Numbered from the stretch's first letter, positions 50,197-58,573 are shown. The stretch: DNA of 64,000 bases from Paenibacillus donghaensis (GCF_002192415.1 NZ_CP021780.1:2170001-2234000), one strand, 5' to 3'. Notes: generated by a model not told the origin, from the letters alone. Program-made: numbers and translations.

Positions 50197-52175
50197 TGAG
50201 CAGGTTGGAACAGCTCTCACAAGGGGCGCAGGAATTGTTGAGGCGTATCTGTGCGGCTCACGCCTCAGAGCCCTTCGTTGCCGGCAAAGAGCAGCGGCTC
50301 GGTCCGGTAAACCAATGCCGGGCGGCGGGCACGCTGGCGCGGCAGGAGCTGCTGCAGGGCGGCTGGCTGACAGCTGTGCAGGAGGTATCCGGGGAAATCT
50401 TCTACCGGATACCGGAGGCAGTGCTGCCAGCGCTTCAGCAGCGCTGGTTCAGCTATACGCCTGCAGCGCTGGACGGCAGCGGCGTGAAGCTGCTCCGCGA
50501 GCCTGGAGCAGGACTGGCGGGCGAGCTATTTCGGGCGCTGCTGTTCACGGCGCGGGAAGGACTGCCTCTCACGGCCAAAGGCATCATTGCCAGAAGTACG
50601 ATGCGCCGCCTGAATCTGCAACTGTCCCTGTGCGATGAAACGCTGCGCAGCCTGATTATGTTCTTCCCGGCCGGCGATCTGCAATTTCCGGCTGCGGCTG
50701 TTGCCGTGGATCTGATGCTGTGCCTCGGACTGGTGCAGAGACACAGCAAGGGGTACAGCCTAGTACCCGGACAGCTGAAGGCCTGGATGCAGCTGCCAGA
50801 GCCGGCTATGGACAGGCTGCTCTATGGCATTGTGTGCCGGCGGTACGGCAGTGACCGGCCCGCCGCGCGTCATTTGCGGTGGCTGCTGTCAGGCCGTGGC
50901 GTGGCACCTGGCGTATGGGTGTCCTTTCCTGCGCTGCTGGACTGGATGGAAAGCACTGCTCTGGTGGACATAACCAGCCGGGACGAATTGGCAAGTGCAG
51001 GGCAGCGGTGGCTGGAATGCCTGGCTGCTTTTGGCTGGGGTGAGCTGGGGAGCGCCGGCTCGGGGGCGCTTTGCTTCCGCTGGACAGCAGGCAAGCCGCT
51101 GCCGGAAGCTGGCGGTGGGGCTGGGCTGTGGGATGGGCTGGAGATGGACATGGACATGGACATGGAGCCCGACAGTTACGTGGAGACGGCATCCCCGTCG
51201 TTTATCGTCCAGCCGGACTATGAGATTCTGGTCCCGCCGGAGGTTCCCTATGCGGTGCGCTGGAGTCTGGCTGGCTGCGCAGAGCTGCTGCTGAGCGACA
51301 CGCTCTGGAGCTACCGGCTGACCCGTGCGCAGCTGGAGTTCGCGCTGGAGCAGGGCCTGGACGCAGGACAGGTGTGCCGCTGGCTGGAGAGCCACGCGCT
51401 CGGCGGGCTGCCACCGGTGGTGAGGACTTCGCTTGCGCAATGGGGCAGGAGCCTTGGCCGGACGACACTGTCCGGCGATATGCTGCTCTGCCGCAGCGAA
51501 GAGGATGCCGATGCCCTCGCCGGGCATCCACGGTTGCAGGCGGGCCTATCCAGGGATGGCCCGCTGCAGTTTCGCGTGACAGCTCCTTCAGCAGCGGCAT
51601 TGCTGAAGGAGCTGGCGGCAGCCGGGATGGCCCCGCTCCGCAGCAAGGGGCCGCAGAGCCAGCCGCCCGAAGCTGTGGGCGGCTGGTTCAGCCTGGAAGC
51701 CGCATCGCCGGCGGAGAGGTTCTGCTTGCCGGAGCAGGAACCGCAGCCAGAGCTGCTGCCGGGACCACTGCCAGCGAGGGAACGGCCACACTGGCAGCCG
51801 CTTGCGGACCTGCCGCAGGAACCGCTGTACCCGGGCCTAGGGCAGGTCCCGGCCAGGTGGAGCCGCGAGTGGCGGCACTACCACAGTTCAACGGCCCGCC
51901 AAGTCATGGAGCAGGCCTTGGCTTGGGGCATCGGGGTAAGTCTGACCCTGGATGGACAAGTCTGTGAGTTCATTCCCTCGAGAATTACGGACAACCCTTG
52001 GATAGTGGCAGGTTACCTGCTAGAGGGTGACAGCGAAGAAGGCGCTTCCGAAATGGAGCTGACGGCTGAGGACTGGACCGGAATGAAGCTGGTATTTCCA
52101 GTTGTAAGCAGAAATTCCTCTTCTGTTGAAGCGGCCGGATATGCTATGATAGAAAGGTCTACTTCAAGCAGGTAG
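50196..52175 (+). CDS. Helicase-associated (XPB N-domain-like) protein
   Basis: About 659 residues, high GC. The part near residues 330-430 (SFIVQPDYEILVPPEVPYAVRWSLAGCAELLLSDTLWSYRLTRAQLEFALEQGL) matches the helicase-associated domain (Helicase_C_3) found in partners of bacterial XPB. No Walker motifs, so not a helicase by itself. Adjacent partner genes of this kind are known beside XPB in actinobacteria, which supports a shared repair or chromatin role. The ATG at 50196 has AGGAGG 7 nt upstream and overlaps the helicase stop (TGATG). A low-complexity acidic Met/Asp run (MDMDMDME) lies near residue 318. Confidence 0.82.
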   Translation: MSRLEQLSQGAQELLRRICAAHASEPFVAGKEQRLGPVNQCRAAGTLARQELLQGGWLTAVQEVSGEIFYRIPEAVLPALQQRWFSYTPAALDGSGVKLLREPGAGLAGELFRALLFTAREGLPLTAKGIIARSTMRRLNLQLSLCDETLRSLIMFFPAGDLQFPAAAVAVDLMLCLGLVQRHSKGYSLVPGQLKAWMQLPEPAMDRLLYGIVCRRYGSDRPAARHLRWLLSGRGVAPGVWVSFPALLDWMESTALVDITSRDELASAGQRWLECLAAFGWGELGSAGSGALCFRWTAGKPLPEAGGGAGLWDGLEMDMDMDMEPDSYVETASPSFIVQPDYEILVPPEVPYAVRWSLAGCAELLLSDTLWSYRLTRAQLEFALEQGLDAGQVCRWLESHALGGLPPVVRTSLAQWGRSLGRTTLSGDMLLCRSEEDADALAGHPRLQAGLSRDGPLQFRVTAPSAAALLKELAAAGMAPLRSKGPQSQPPEAVGGWFSLEAASPAERFCLPEQEPQPELLPGPLPARERPHWQPLADLPQEPLYPGLGQVPARWSREWRHYHSSTARQVMEQALAWGIGVSLTLDGQVCEFIPSRITDNPWIVAGYLLEGDSEEGASEMELTAEDWTGMKLVFPVVSRNSSSVEAAGYAMIERSTSSR

Positions 52176-52196
52176 TCAATTTTATACAGAAATGAG

Positions 52197-52643
52197 ATGA
52201 AGCTCATGAGCGTAGCGGAATTAAATACGGTTGATATGGCCGAAGTGCTGACATACGCCTATGAATTGGGCGACATGATAAATCAGTCTGTCGAAGTGAC
52301 GGATTACTTATACTGGAAGGGACGGGTTGACACTAACCCTGAAATCCAGGCGATGATCAATCGGTTGCAGAGCAAGAAAGAACTGTTCGAGGAGACACAG
52401 CGGTTCGGACATTTCCATCCGAATTATCATTCGGCCAAGGATGAGGTAACAGCGGTAGAACTGGAGATGGAACAGTTTGAAGAGGTGGTCCGCTTCAAGC
52501 AGGCGGAGAAGATACTCGACGATATCCTGTACTCCATGTCGGAGACGATTGCTTTCTCTGTATCCGAGACGATTAAGGTTCCAAGCAATAACCCGGCGCC
52601 GAAGGGCGGCTGCGGCAGTGGCGGCAAGTGCTCCTGCGGGTAA
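52197..52643 (+). CDS. ylbF: YlbF family protein
   Basis: 148 residues. In Bacillus, YlbF with YmcA and YaaT forms the Y-complex, an RNase Y specificity factor that carries Fe-S clusters. The helical body (MINRLQSKKELFEETQRFGHFHPNYHSAKDEV) and the Cys-rich end (GGCGSGGKCSCG, four Cys) fit that family. Upstream it overlaps nothing and no strong ribosome site is visible: an ATG at 52206 is an alternative start. ylbG follows 43 nt later, as in Bacillus. Confidence 0.88.
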   Translation: MKLMSVAELNTVDMAEVLTYAYELGDMINQSVEVTDYLYWKGRVDTNPEIQAMINRLQSKKELFEETQRFGHFHPNYHSAKDEVTAVELEMEQFEEVVRFKQAEKILDDILYSMSETIAFSVSETIKVPSNNPAPKGGCGSGGKCSCG

Positions 52644-52686
52644 GGTAGCTTAGGCAGGGCATTGAAGATGAAGGGCGGATGAGCTT

Positions 52687-52950
52687 ATGTTTGCGGAACG
52701 CACAGGATATATTGTTTGGGTCAGCGATGTCAAGGCGGCACGCAACCTGGAGAAGTACGGAACATTACATTATGTTTCGCGCAGAATGCATTACGCGGTC
52801 ATGTACGTCAACGCGGAACGCGCCGAGGAAGTCATGAAGAACGTCCGCAGACTTTCTTATGTGCGCAAGATCGAAAGATCCTACCGCAATGAGCTGAAGA
52901 CCGAATATACCAGTAACGGGCCGGACAAGTCCCGATATTACGGATTATAA
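52687..52950 (+). CDS. ylbG: YlbG family protein (DUF2129)
   Basis: 87 residues, a small alpha/beta protein of the DUF2129 family (GYIVWVSDVKAARNLEKYGTLHYVSRRMHYAVMYVNAERAEEV, then LSYVRKIERSYR). Function unknown; always near ylbF in Bacillota. Followed by a strong terminator 14 nt downstream. Confidence 0.92.
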   Translation: MFAERTGYIVWVSDVKAARNLEKYGTLHYVSRRMHYAVMYVNAERAEEVMKNVRRLSYVRKIERSYRNELKTEYTSNGPDKSRYYGL

Positions 52951-52963
52951 ATGGAGTTCTGAA

Positions 52964-52990
52964 ACAGGTGCCTTTGGCACCTGTTTTTTT
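52964..52990 (+). terminator. Terminator of ylbFG
   Basis: ACAGGTGCC-TTT-GGCACCTGT, perfect 9-bp stem, then T7. Confidence 0.96.
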
Positions 52991-53014
52991 GGGTGCGCCT
53001 CACAGTCGCTGTCG

Positions 53015-53210
53015 ATGCTAACTGTATTAGGTACAGTTATTCTGGGCAAAAGTTGGCTCAAAACTACTTTAACTGTATTCTGCGCAGTTATTTTCGGCCA
53101 AAATGCGTAATCAGGGCTGTATCGGCAAATATAAGTGTGCGAAATACATCTAAACTACTTTCTACGCTCCAACCAGCTAATACAGCTGTACGAAATGCAG
53201 TTACCTCTCT
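53015..53210. repeat. AACTGTATT-type palindromic repeat cluster 2
   Basis: Non-coding. Holds TAACTGTA-n5-TACAGTTA (perfect 8-bp arms), TAACTG-n9-CAGTTA, GCGAAATACAT and GTACGAAATGCAGTTA. It matches cluster 1 at 21865. Units are about 21 nt, separated by spacers of 25-40 nt. Confidence 0.7.
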
Positions 53211-53481
53211 TCCCCATTCGTCTCTCCCTATCCCTATCCTCACTATCACCCGCTATCCTCTCTTCTCATGCAGCCCCTTACTCAAATAGTGTGCTCTAGA
53301 GCTATACTTCTTCTGAAAGCTGGTTACTTAGATGACTGTGATGGTGCGAAGAGGGATAAGTGGAGCATTACGTGCAGGATTGGAGGTACAGGTTGACTTA
53401 TAAGAGGTTTGCCTTTAATTTGTTTAAACGTTACTACTTAGGATTCCGTATGATAAGAACACTTCAGATTCAGTTCCATGA

Positions 53482-53586
53482 TATAGAACGTGAACTTAAG
53501 AATGTTATATTCGAGTGGTCCGGGTAGCCCAATGCACCCAGCATTCTGACAACTCCACCGTTTCATTCTTAAGTTCATCTTATATA
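53482..53586. mobile_element. 105-bp MITE-like element
   Basis: Left end TATAGAACGTGAACTTAAG-AATG and right end CATT-CTTAAGTTCATCTTATATA are imperfect inverted repeats of about 23 nt, sharing TGAACTTAAGAATG. No coding capacity. A solo left end lies at 44461 and a diverged relative at 61064. Confidence 0.7.
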
Positions 53587-53861
53587 GTCTCATATGATCA
53601 GTCCAAAGAATTAGTTGCGAAACTGCATCTATTTAGCCGTTTTTTTCTGTGTTGGAGGAAATAAGTGCGAAAACGCACCTAATTTAGGATTTTGAGCGTA
53701 ATAAGCTTGCTTTACTCGAATTTAGTTGCAGATATGCACTTATTATCCTGATAATGGGTGTTTCGGCGGAGATTAGTTGCAGTTTCGCATCTAATTACTC
53801 CGGAGGTTCCAAGGCAACACTCTAAATCCTGGCTGAATCCTAAGCAGTAACGAAATGTGAG

Positions 53862-53899
53862 AATAAGCCTCTCTTCCTATAGCGGAAGAGAGGCTTATT
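53862..53899. terminator. Orphan 16-bp perfect hairpin
   Basis: AATAAGCCTCTCTTCC and its exact complement around TATAGC. It has the form of a terminator (TTTG after it) but no recognised gene precedes it, only the repeat island. Confidence 0.55.
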
Positions 53900-53975
53900 T
53901 GATGAGGTATAGGTTACTACGTAAGGCCCCTTGCCTTCTGATAGAGGTTTTAGCTTTCTAAGGAGTAACGCGTAG

Positions 53976-54185
53976 GTGACTATGAATAGTGTGCCCGGAC
54001 GCTTTGAACTGATATTCACCCCCAAACATGGTTCTTGGCTCAATGTGATTGAAAGCTTTTTTGCAAAGATGACGAAACAAGTGCTTCGTCACCTACGAGT
54101 GAAGTCCAAGGAAGAATTGAAACAACGTATTGAATTGTATCTTCAAGAAGTCAACGCCAATCCTGTTACTTTTTCGTTGGAAGCA
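53976..54185 (+). pseudogene. IS630-family transposase C-terminal remnant
   Basis: The frame PGRFELIFTPKHGSWLNVIESFFAKM, then VLRHLRVKSKEELKQRIELYLQEVNANPVTF matches the C-terminal DDE part of IS630-type transposases, including the Glu of the last catalytic residue in LNVIESFF. The N-terminal two thirds with the other two Asp are missing and the end is fused to unrelated sequence (from about 54185 to 54318). Not functional. Bases 54320-54592 show no gene. Confidence 0.8.
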
Positions 54186-54592
54186 TGGGTTAGGTTGAAT
54201 GCCTTTTACGTTATTTCAGATCGTTCTACTAGGCTAATGGAAGTGTTTTACTTCTGGGCCATTTTCCCGGGGAGACGGTTTTTCGGCACCGGATCCGGCT
54301 TAGCGAATCGTCATAAATAGACGCATGAATTGTGCACTAAGATTCGTTCGATTTTTACACCCTTTTCCATAAAGGTTACAAAATTGATACCAAAGTCATA
54401 ATAAAAAATCGCATAACAACGCGGTTTTTCGTAAATCGGTAAAGTTACAAACCATGTAAAAAAAGCTTTGGGTCACAGGCGGGGCTCAGCGCTTTTTCGT
54501 CGTTTCGGATTACGAACTTTCGTCAGGCCAAGCAGGCCGGGTTGGTAACTTATTTTCTAAAATGACGCATTCCCGTCTGTTCGCCTCTATTC

Positions 54593-55339
54593 TTACTGGG
54601 CCGTTAAAATCAGCGGTCCGTCCGGTGTGATTGCGATCGTATGCTCATATTGCGCCGACAACTTGCCGTCGGCCGTTCTCGCCGTCCACTGATCGTCGTC
54701 GATCGTCATACGGAACGTACCTTCGTTGACCATCGGTTCAATCGTAAATACCATGCCTTCCTTTAACCGAATGCCTTTGCCGGCTACGCCGATATGCTCG
54801 TAGCTCGGCTCCTCGTGCAGGCTCCGCCCGATCCCGTGCGCCAGCAGATCGCGTACGACCGAATACCCGTTTGCTTCCGCATGCTGTTGAATCGCCGACG
54901 TTATGTCGCCGAGCCGGCCCCCGGGGAGCGCACGGGCGATCCCCAGATCCAAGCATTCCTTTGTCACCTTCATTAATTTTTGCGCCTCCGGCCGGATATT
55001 GCCCACCGCATAGCACATGCACGAATCGCCGAACCATCCGCCGTATTCCACGACGATGTCGAGCTTCAGCAAATCGCCGTCCATAAGCGCCCGGTTCGAA
55101 GGAATGCCGTGGGCCACCACATCGTTGACCGAAGTGCAGGTTTCGGCGGGGAAACCGTTGTACCCTTTCGTAAACTGCTTGCCGCCCAGCTTGGTGATGT
55201 GTCTGGCAACAAAGTCATTGATTTCCCGGGTGGTGATCCCAGGCTTGATCAGTTTGGCCACCTCGCGGTAGCAGTCCGCAACGATTTGGCTCGCCGGCTT
55301 CATCTCTTCGATTTCCCTAGGTGATTTTAAAATGATCAT
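54593..55339 (-). CDS. map: Type I methionine aminopeptidase
   Basis: 248 residues. Removes the initiator Met from nascent proteins. Metal ligands are all in place: Asp94 (KLDIVV), Asp105 (GWFGDSC), His168 (AHGIG), Glu201 (TIEPMV) and Glu232 (YEHTI), plus the substrate His77 (VAHGIP). The gene follows tetR by 27 nt on the same strand. This is the stand-alone form rather than the one in the ribosomal-protein operon, so it may be a second copy; that cannot be checked here. AAGGAG lies 14 nt upstream, a long spacing. Confidence 0.93.
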   Translation of the reverse strand: MIILKSPREIEEMKPASQIVADCYREVAKLIKPGITTREINDFVARHITKLGGKQFTKGYNGFPAETCTSVNDVVAHGIPSNRALMDGDLLKLDIVVEYGGWFGDSCMCYAVGNIRPEAQKLMKVTKECLDLGIARALPGGRLGDITSAIQQHAEANGYSVVRDLLAHGIGRSLHEEPSYEHIGVAGKGIRLKEGMVFTIEPMVNEGTFRMTIDDDQWTARTADGKLSAQYEHTIAITPDGPLILTAQ

Positions 55340-55366
55340 CTTTTGTTTATTCGCTCCTTATCCATT

Positions 55367-56230
55367 CTATAATTTTAAAAACCGGGCGATATCCCTGGCC
55401 TCCTCGTGCAGCTTTCCGCGGCGAAGCGAAAGCGAGGCGCAGCCGACTAAGGCGGCCAGCAGCATTTCCGCGCGCCGCAGCCGATACGGCGGCTCCGCCG
55501 CGTTTCCGCCGGAAGCGGCAGCCCCGTCCGCCGCACGCCCGGTTTCCAGCAGCGCGGCCAGCGGCGCGAGCACCTCCCGGCGAAAGGCGACCGAGAGCGG
55601 GGCTGAGCGCGCTTCAGGCAGCGAGGCAAAGCCCTCACCGGCCAGCTTATGCAGCAGGTACAGGGCGTGGTCCTCCGCCCAAAGCTGCAGCAGCCGGACG
55701 CCGGCGGCGGCGGCGGGGCCAAGCTCTGCGGCAGCGGCCGTTTCGCGGCTTCCGCTTCGGGAATCCGCGGCAGCCGAGTTCCCGGTGTCCGCCGCAGCAG
55801 CCAAGCCGAAATGCCCGCCCGCCGGCGCCTCCCCCGAAGCCGAAGCGCGCGGAACCTCCAGCGGGGCCTTCAGTTGAGCCTCCAGTGGGACCTCCGGCGG
55901 AACCTTCAGCAGGACCTCCAGCGGGGCCTTCAGTTGAGCCTCCAGTGGGACCTCCGGCGGAACCAGCAGGGCCTCTAGCGGAGCCTCCAACGGGGCCTCC
56001 AGCCATCCCCCGGCCCGCTCCAACGCGTCCCATAGCAGATCGTGGAGCAAATCGCCCTTATTGCTGTAATAATGGTATACCGTGCCATAGCCGAGTCCTG
56101 CCTGCGCGGCCACATCACGGATTTCCAGTAAAGGCCCTTTCTTCAAAAACACATCGGCAGCGGCTTTACGGATTTGCGCCAGACGCCGTAGCCGGATATC
56201 TTCGTTTTGTTCCTTCGTGCGTGGAGTCAT
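55367..56230 (-). CDS. TetR-family regulator with internal tandem repeat
   Basis: 287 residues. N-terminal TetR DNA-binding domain (about 15-62; helix-turn-helix IRDVAAQAGLGYGTVYHYYSNKGDLL). After helix 4 an insertion of about 100 residues begins: a run of LEAPLEA- and PPEVPLEAQLKAPLEV-type repeats (78-127), then an Ala/Gly/Ser-rich part to about 180. The C-terminal ligand domain resumes with LLQLWAEDHALYLLHKLAGEGFASLPEARSAPLSVAFRREVLAPL. It is the first gene of a two-gene unit with map and could control it. High GC. The RBS is AGAGGTGAACGG. Confidence 0.85.
   Translation of the reverse strand: MTPRTKEQNEDIRLRRLAQIRKAAADVFLKKGPLLEIRDVAAQAGLGYGTVYHYYSNKGDLLHDLLWDALERAGGWLEAPLEAPLEALLVPPEVPLEAQLKAPLEVLLKVPPEVPLEAQLKAPLEVPRASASGEAPAGGHFGLAAAADTGNSAAADSRSGSRETAAAAELGPAAAAGVRLLQLWAEDHALYLLHKLAGEGFASLPEARSAPLSVAFRREVLAPLAALLETGRAADGAAASGGNAAEPPYRLRRAEMLLAALVGCASLSLRRGKLHEEARDIARFLKL
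55855..55964. repeat. 60-bp intragenic tandem repeat in tetR
   Basis: Two units of 60 bp (55855-55914 and 55915-55964 onward); about 50 nt are identical between them, including CCTCCAGCGGGGCCTTCAG. Each contains shorter CCTCCAGC / CCTCCAGT sub-repeats that continue to about 56000. The 60-bp period keeps the frame (20 residues). Confidence 0.85.
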
Positions 56231-56394
56231 CTCGTCCGTTCACCTCTTTTGTTATTGACCTACTCATATGTCAATATAAAATATTGGCTTGCGAATTACA
56301 AGAGATTAGCTGGAGGATTTCCGGCGCAACCTAGAAATCGGTGCTTGACCAACGGGTTAGCCTCGAACGAGCGACCTGTTTGGAACATTGATAC

Positions 56395-56607
56395 GCTAAC
56401 GGTTGTCATAGCGCTTAATCGGCCCAAAAAACGGGGGTTTCTTTTCTAACGGTTGTATGCGCGCTTATTTGGACGAAACAGCCCCTCTGCCTACGAAAAA
56501 ACGGAAAATAGGCCCGCTGGCAACGGTTACATTTTGTAAACCCCCATTCTGAGACCAACTAGCGGTAAGAAATCCCTCTAAAATTGCCGCTGGACCTAAG
56601 TAGTAAC
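56395..56607. repeat. Repeat island fragment ending in CCTAAGTAGTAAC
   Basis: CTAACGGTTGTCATAGCGCTT and CTAACGGTTGTATGCGCGC face an inverted GCAACGGTTA, then a CTAGCGGTAAGAAATCCCT element leads to an exact CCTAAGTAGTAAC (56595-56607). Same grammar as islands 1-3 but a different unit sequence. Bases 56231-56394 hold the tetR upstream region and show nothing else. Confidence 0.65.
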
Positions 56608-56680
56608 GTTTAAACTAATTAATAGAATATGGATTAGCTATACCTGGTGAAAATTTCCTGTAATCACCTGCAGCTACCCG

Positions 56681-56851
56681 GCCCATGATGCCGCGTCTGA
56701 ACCGCAGCTAAGCCAAGCCGCAGGCATTTGCCGCCGAATCCGAACCATAGTTAAGTCAAGCCGTAGCATTTGCCGCCGAATCCGAACCGTAGCTAAGCCA
56801 AGCCGCAGGCATTCACCGCCGCGCTCGAACCGTAGCTGAGCCAAGCTTCAG
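56681..56851 (+). repeat. Tandem repeat, 4 units of 42-43 bp
   Basis: Units begin near 56681, 56724, 56766 and 56809, each reading GCATTTGCCGCCGAATCC then GAACCGTAGCTAAGCCAAGCC with variation. Non-coding, GC-rich, between the tetR region and the hypothetical gene at 56983. Confidence 0.8.
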
Positions 56852-56982
56852 AGAGTTCCGCAACTGCCCCTGAGACACTGCAATGTCCTGCCTCCAAGCC
56901 TCCGGGCAAGCTTGTACAACCCCCGGCAATAAGGTAAGATGACAGAAATAAGTAGCATGTTTATGGTGGAGTGTGAGCAAAG

Positions 56983-57441
56983 ATGCGCAACAAGGGAACG
57001 GAAGGACTGGGCATGTATGAGCCTTTTTACATCATGCTGGACGAATGCAGAATCGTCGATATCGTGATTACAAGCCATGCGGGAAGCCGCTATCAGGACC
57101 GGATCAACCCCACGGGCAGCGAAGAGCCGGTGGATGCCGAGGTTGCGGCCTGGATGTGGCAGTGCTTGAGACAGAATCGTCTTGCACCCTATCTGGCAAG
57201 AGAATATAATGCCTATCTGATCGATAATGATATTGTGACGATCTGTGAGCTTAAGGAGCTGGAAGGGGAGAGCACCCTGTCCGGTGATCCGCTCTATCTG
57301 CTGGTCGTTGTCACGTTTCTCGGCCGGATCTCGGCCCAGCTGCAGCTGCGGAATCTGCGGAGCTTCTATTCCGCTCTCAGCTCTTCGCGCCGCCTGAAGC
57401 TGGCGAAGAAACGCCGCAAGCGCAAGAAGGATGGCAAGTAG
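56983..57441 (+). CDS. Conserved hypothetical protein
   Basis: 152 residues, soluble. First half beta/alpha (YIMLDECRIVDIVITSHAGSRYQDRINP), then acidic (GSEEPVDAEVAAWMWQCLRQN), and a strongly basic C-terminus (SSRRLKLAKKRRKRKKDGK) that could bind nucleic acid. No known domain recognised. Start at 56983 has a weak GGAGTGTGAG; ATG at 57013 (MYEPFYIML) with GGAAGG upstream is an equally good start. Monocistronic, on the same strand as the LysR gene. Confidence 0.65.
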   Translation: MRNKGTEGLGMYEPFYIMLDECRIVDIVITSHAGSRYQDRINPTGSEEPVDAEVAAWMWQCLRQNRLAPYLAREYNAYLIDNDIVTICELKELEGESTLSGDPLYLLVVVTFLGRISAQLQLRNLRSFYSALSSSRRLKLAKKRRKRKKDGK

Positions 57442-57510
57442 GATGAAAGATCGAGTATAACCCAGAGAAGGACAGGCATGCGGCGAGAGCTGCATGCTCT
57501 TTATTGAAAA

Positions 57511-57608
57511 GATAAGAATGTATAGGTTTCACCTGATGCTAAATCCTTCTATTTCTCGCAGAAACGGTTACCGTCCCTAAAAGGACGGCGAAGCCGTTTC
57601 TACTTAGC
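57511..57608 (+). repeat. ~100-nt double-hairpin repeat, copy E
   Basis: GATAAGAATGTATAGGTTTCAC head, AAATCCTTCTATTTCTCGCAG, outer arms GAAACGG / CCGTTTC and inner CCGTCC / GGACGG. Lies directly upstream of the LysR gene. Confidence 0.8.
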
Positions 57609-57650
57609 AAGTATTCAAAGATTAGAGCAATCGGCAAGGAGTGGCAGAGG

Positions 57651-58550
57651 ATGAATTTTCACCAGCTGCATATTTTTTATACCGTGTCCGAGCGGGGCAG
57701 CTTCTCGGCGGCAGCGCAGACGCTGCATATGACACAGCCTGCGGTTACGATGCAGGTGCAGGCGCTGGAGGATTATTTCGGCATCAAATTGTTTAACCGT
57801 TCCACCAAAAAAATCTCGCTCTCGGAAGCAGGCCGCACGCTGATGCCCTACGCACTGCGCAGCATTCAGCTGATGCGGGAGACGGATCAGGCGATGTCGG
57901 CCTTCACCCATATGCTGGAGGGGCGTCTGCAGCTGGGAGCCAGTCTGACGATCGGGGAATATGTATTGCCGCGTATGCTTGGGCCTTTTGCCAAGCAGAA
58001 TCCCCATATCTCGATCATGATGAAAGTGATGAACACCGCCCAGATTATGGACGAGATTCTGAAGCATCAGCTGAATTTCGGCCTGATCGAAGCTCCGGTC
58101 AGCCATCCCGATATGGTGATGGAGCCGGTAATGGGTGATGAGCTGAAGCTGATTGTTCCGGCCGGACATCCGCTGGCTCAGCGGCAGCCGGTGACGCTGG
58201 CCGACGCGCTGGAATATCCGTTTGTGCTGCGCGAGCAGGGTTCGGGGACACGCAGTGTGATGGAGGAAGAACTGCTGGCGAGGGGACTTGACCCGGGGGC
58301 GATGAGAATTGTGATGGAGCTGGGCAGTACCGGCGCAGTCAAATCGGCGGTGGAGGCGGAGCTGGGGATTACGATTATTTCGGCCTCCTCCGTCAAGCAT
58401 GAGGTCGCGCTGGGGCTGCTGAAGATAGTGGATCTGGCGGATGCCTCCTTCAAGCGGCAGTATTACTCGATTCATCTGAAATCCACGCTGCTGCCGATTT
58501 CGGCTGTGACGTTTTTGACTTTTTTGCGTGAACATGCGGCATATCATTAG
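57651..58550 (+). CDS. LysR-family transcriptional regulator (CysL-like)
   Basis: 299 residues. Winged helix-turn-helix at 1-60 (FYTVSERGSFSAAAQTLHMTQPAVTMQVQALEDYFGIKLFNR), then the two-lobed effector domain from about 90 (LQLGASLTIGEYVLPRMLGPFAKQNPHISI). The pattern QPAVTMQVQ and FNR resembles the CysL/selenium-metabolism subgroup, but target genes are not adjacent, so ligand and regulon stay open. Ends 24 nt before the GNAT-PHP gene, possibly cotranscribed. Confidence 0.9.
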   Translation: MNFHQLHIFYTVSERGSFSAAAQTLHMTQPAVTMQVQALEDYFGIKLFNRSTKKISLSEAGRTLMPYALRSIQLMRETDQAMSAFTHMLEGRLQLGASLTIGEYVLPRMLGPFAKQNPHISIMMKVMNTAQIMDEILKHQLNFGLIEAPVSHPDMVMEPVMGDELKLIVPAGHPLAQRQPVTLADALEYPFVLREQGSGTRSVMEEELLARGLDPGAMRIVMELGSTGAVKSAVEAELGITIISASSVKHEVALGLLKIVDLADASFKRQYYSIHLKSTLLPISAVTFLTFLREHAAYH

Positions 58551-58573
58551 TTAGGGAGAGGGGGAATGCGGAA

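Larger units (their letters stand above)
53430..53969. repeat. Non-coding repeat island 2
   Basis: Opens with an exact GTTACTACTTAGG at 53430. CCTAAGCAGTAAC lies at 53839, a GTTACTAC-n-AAGG variant at 53913 and TCTAAGGAGTAAC at 53957. Inside are TTAGTTGC / GCANNTAA units (53611, 53663, 53725, 53773), a complete MITE-like element (53482-53586) and a perfect 16-bp hairpin (53862-53899). No gene. Confidence 0.8.

Noticed and set aside
54480..54545. Hairpin GGCC-n-GGCC as terminator of map
   Set aside because: Stem is short (four to five pairs) and has no T-tract on the minus strand.
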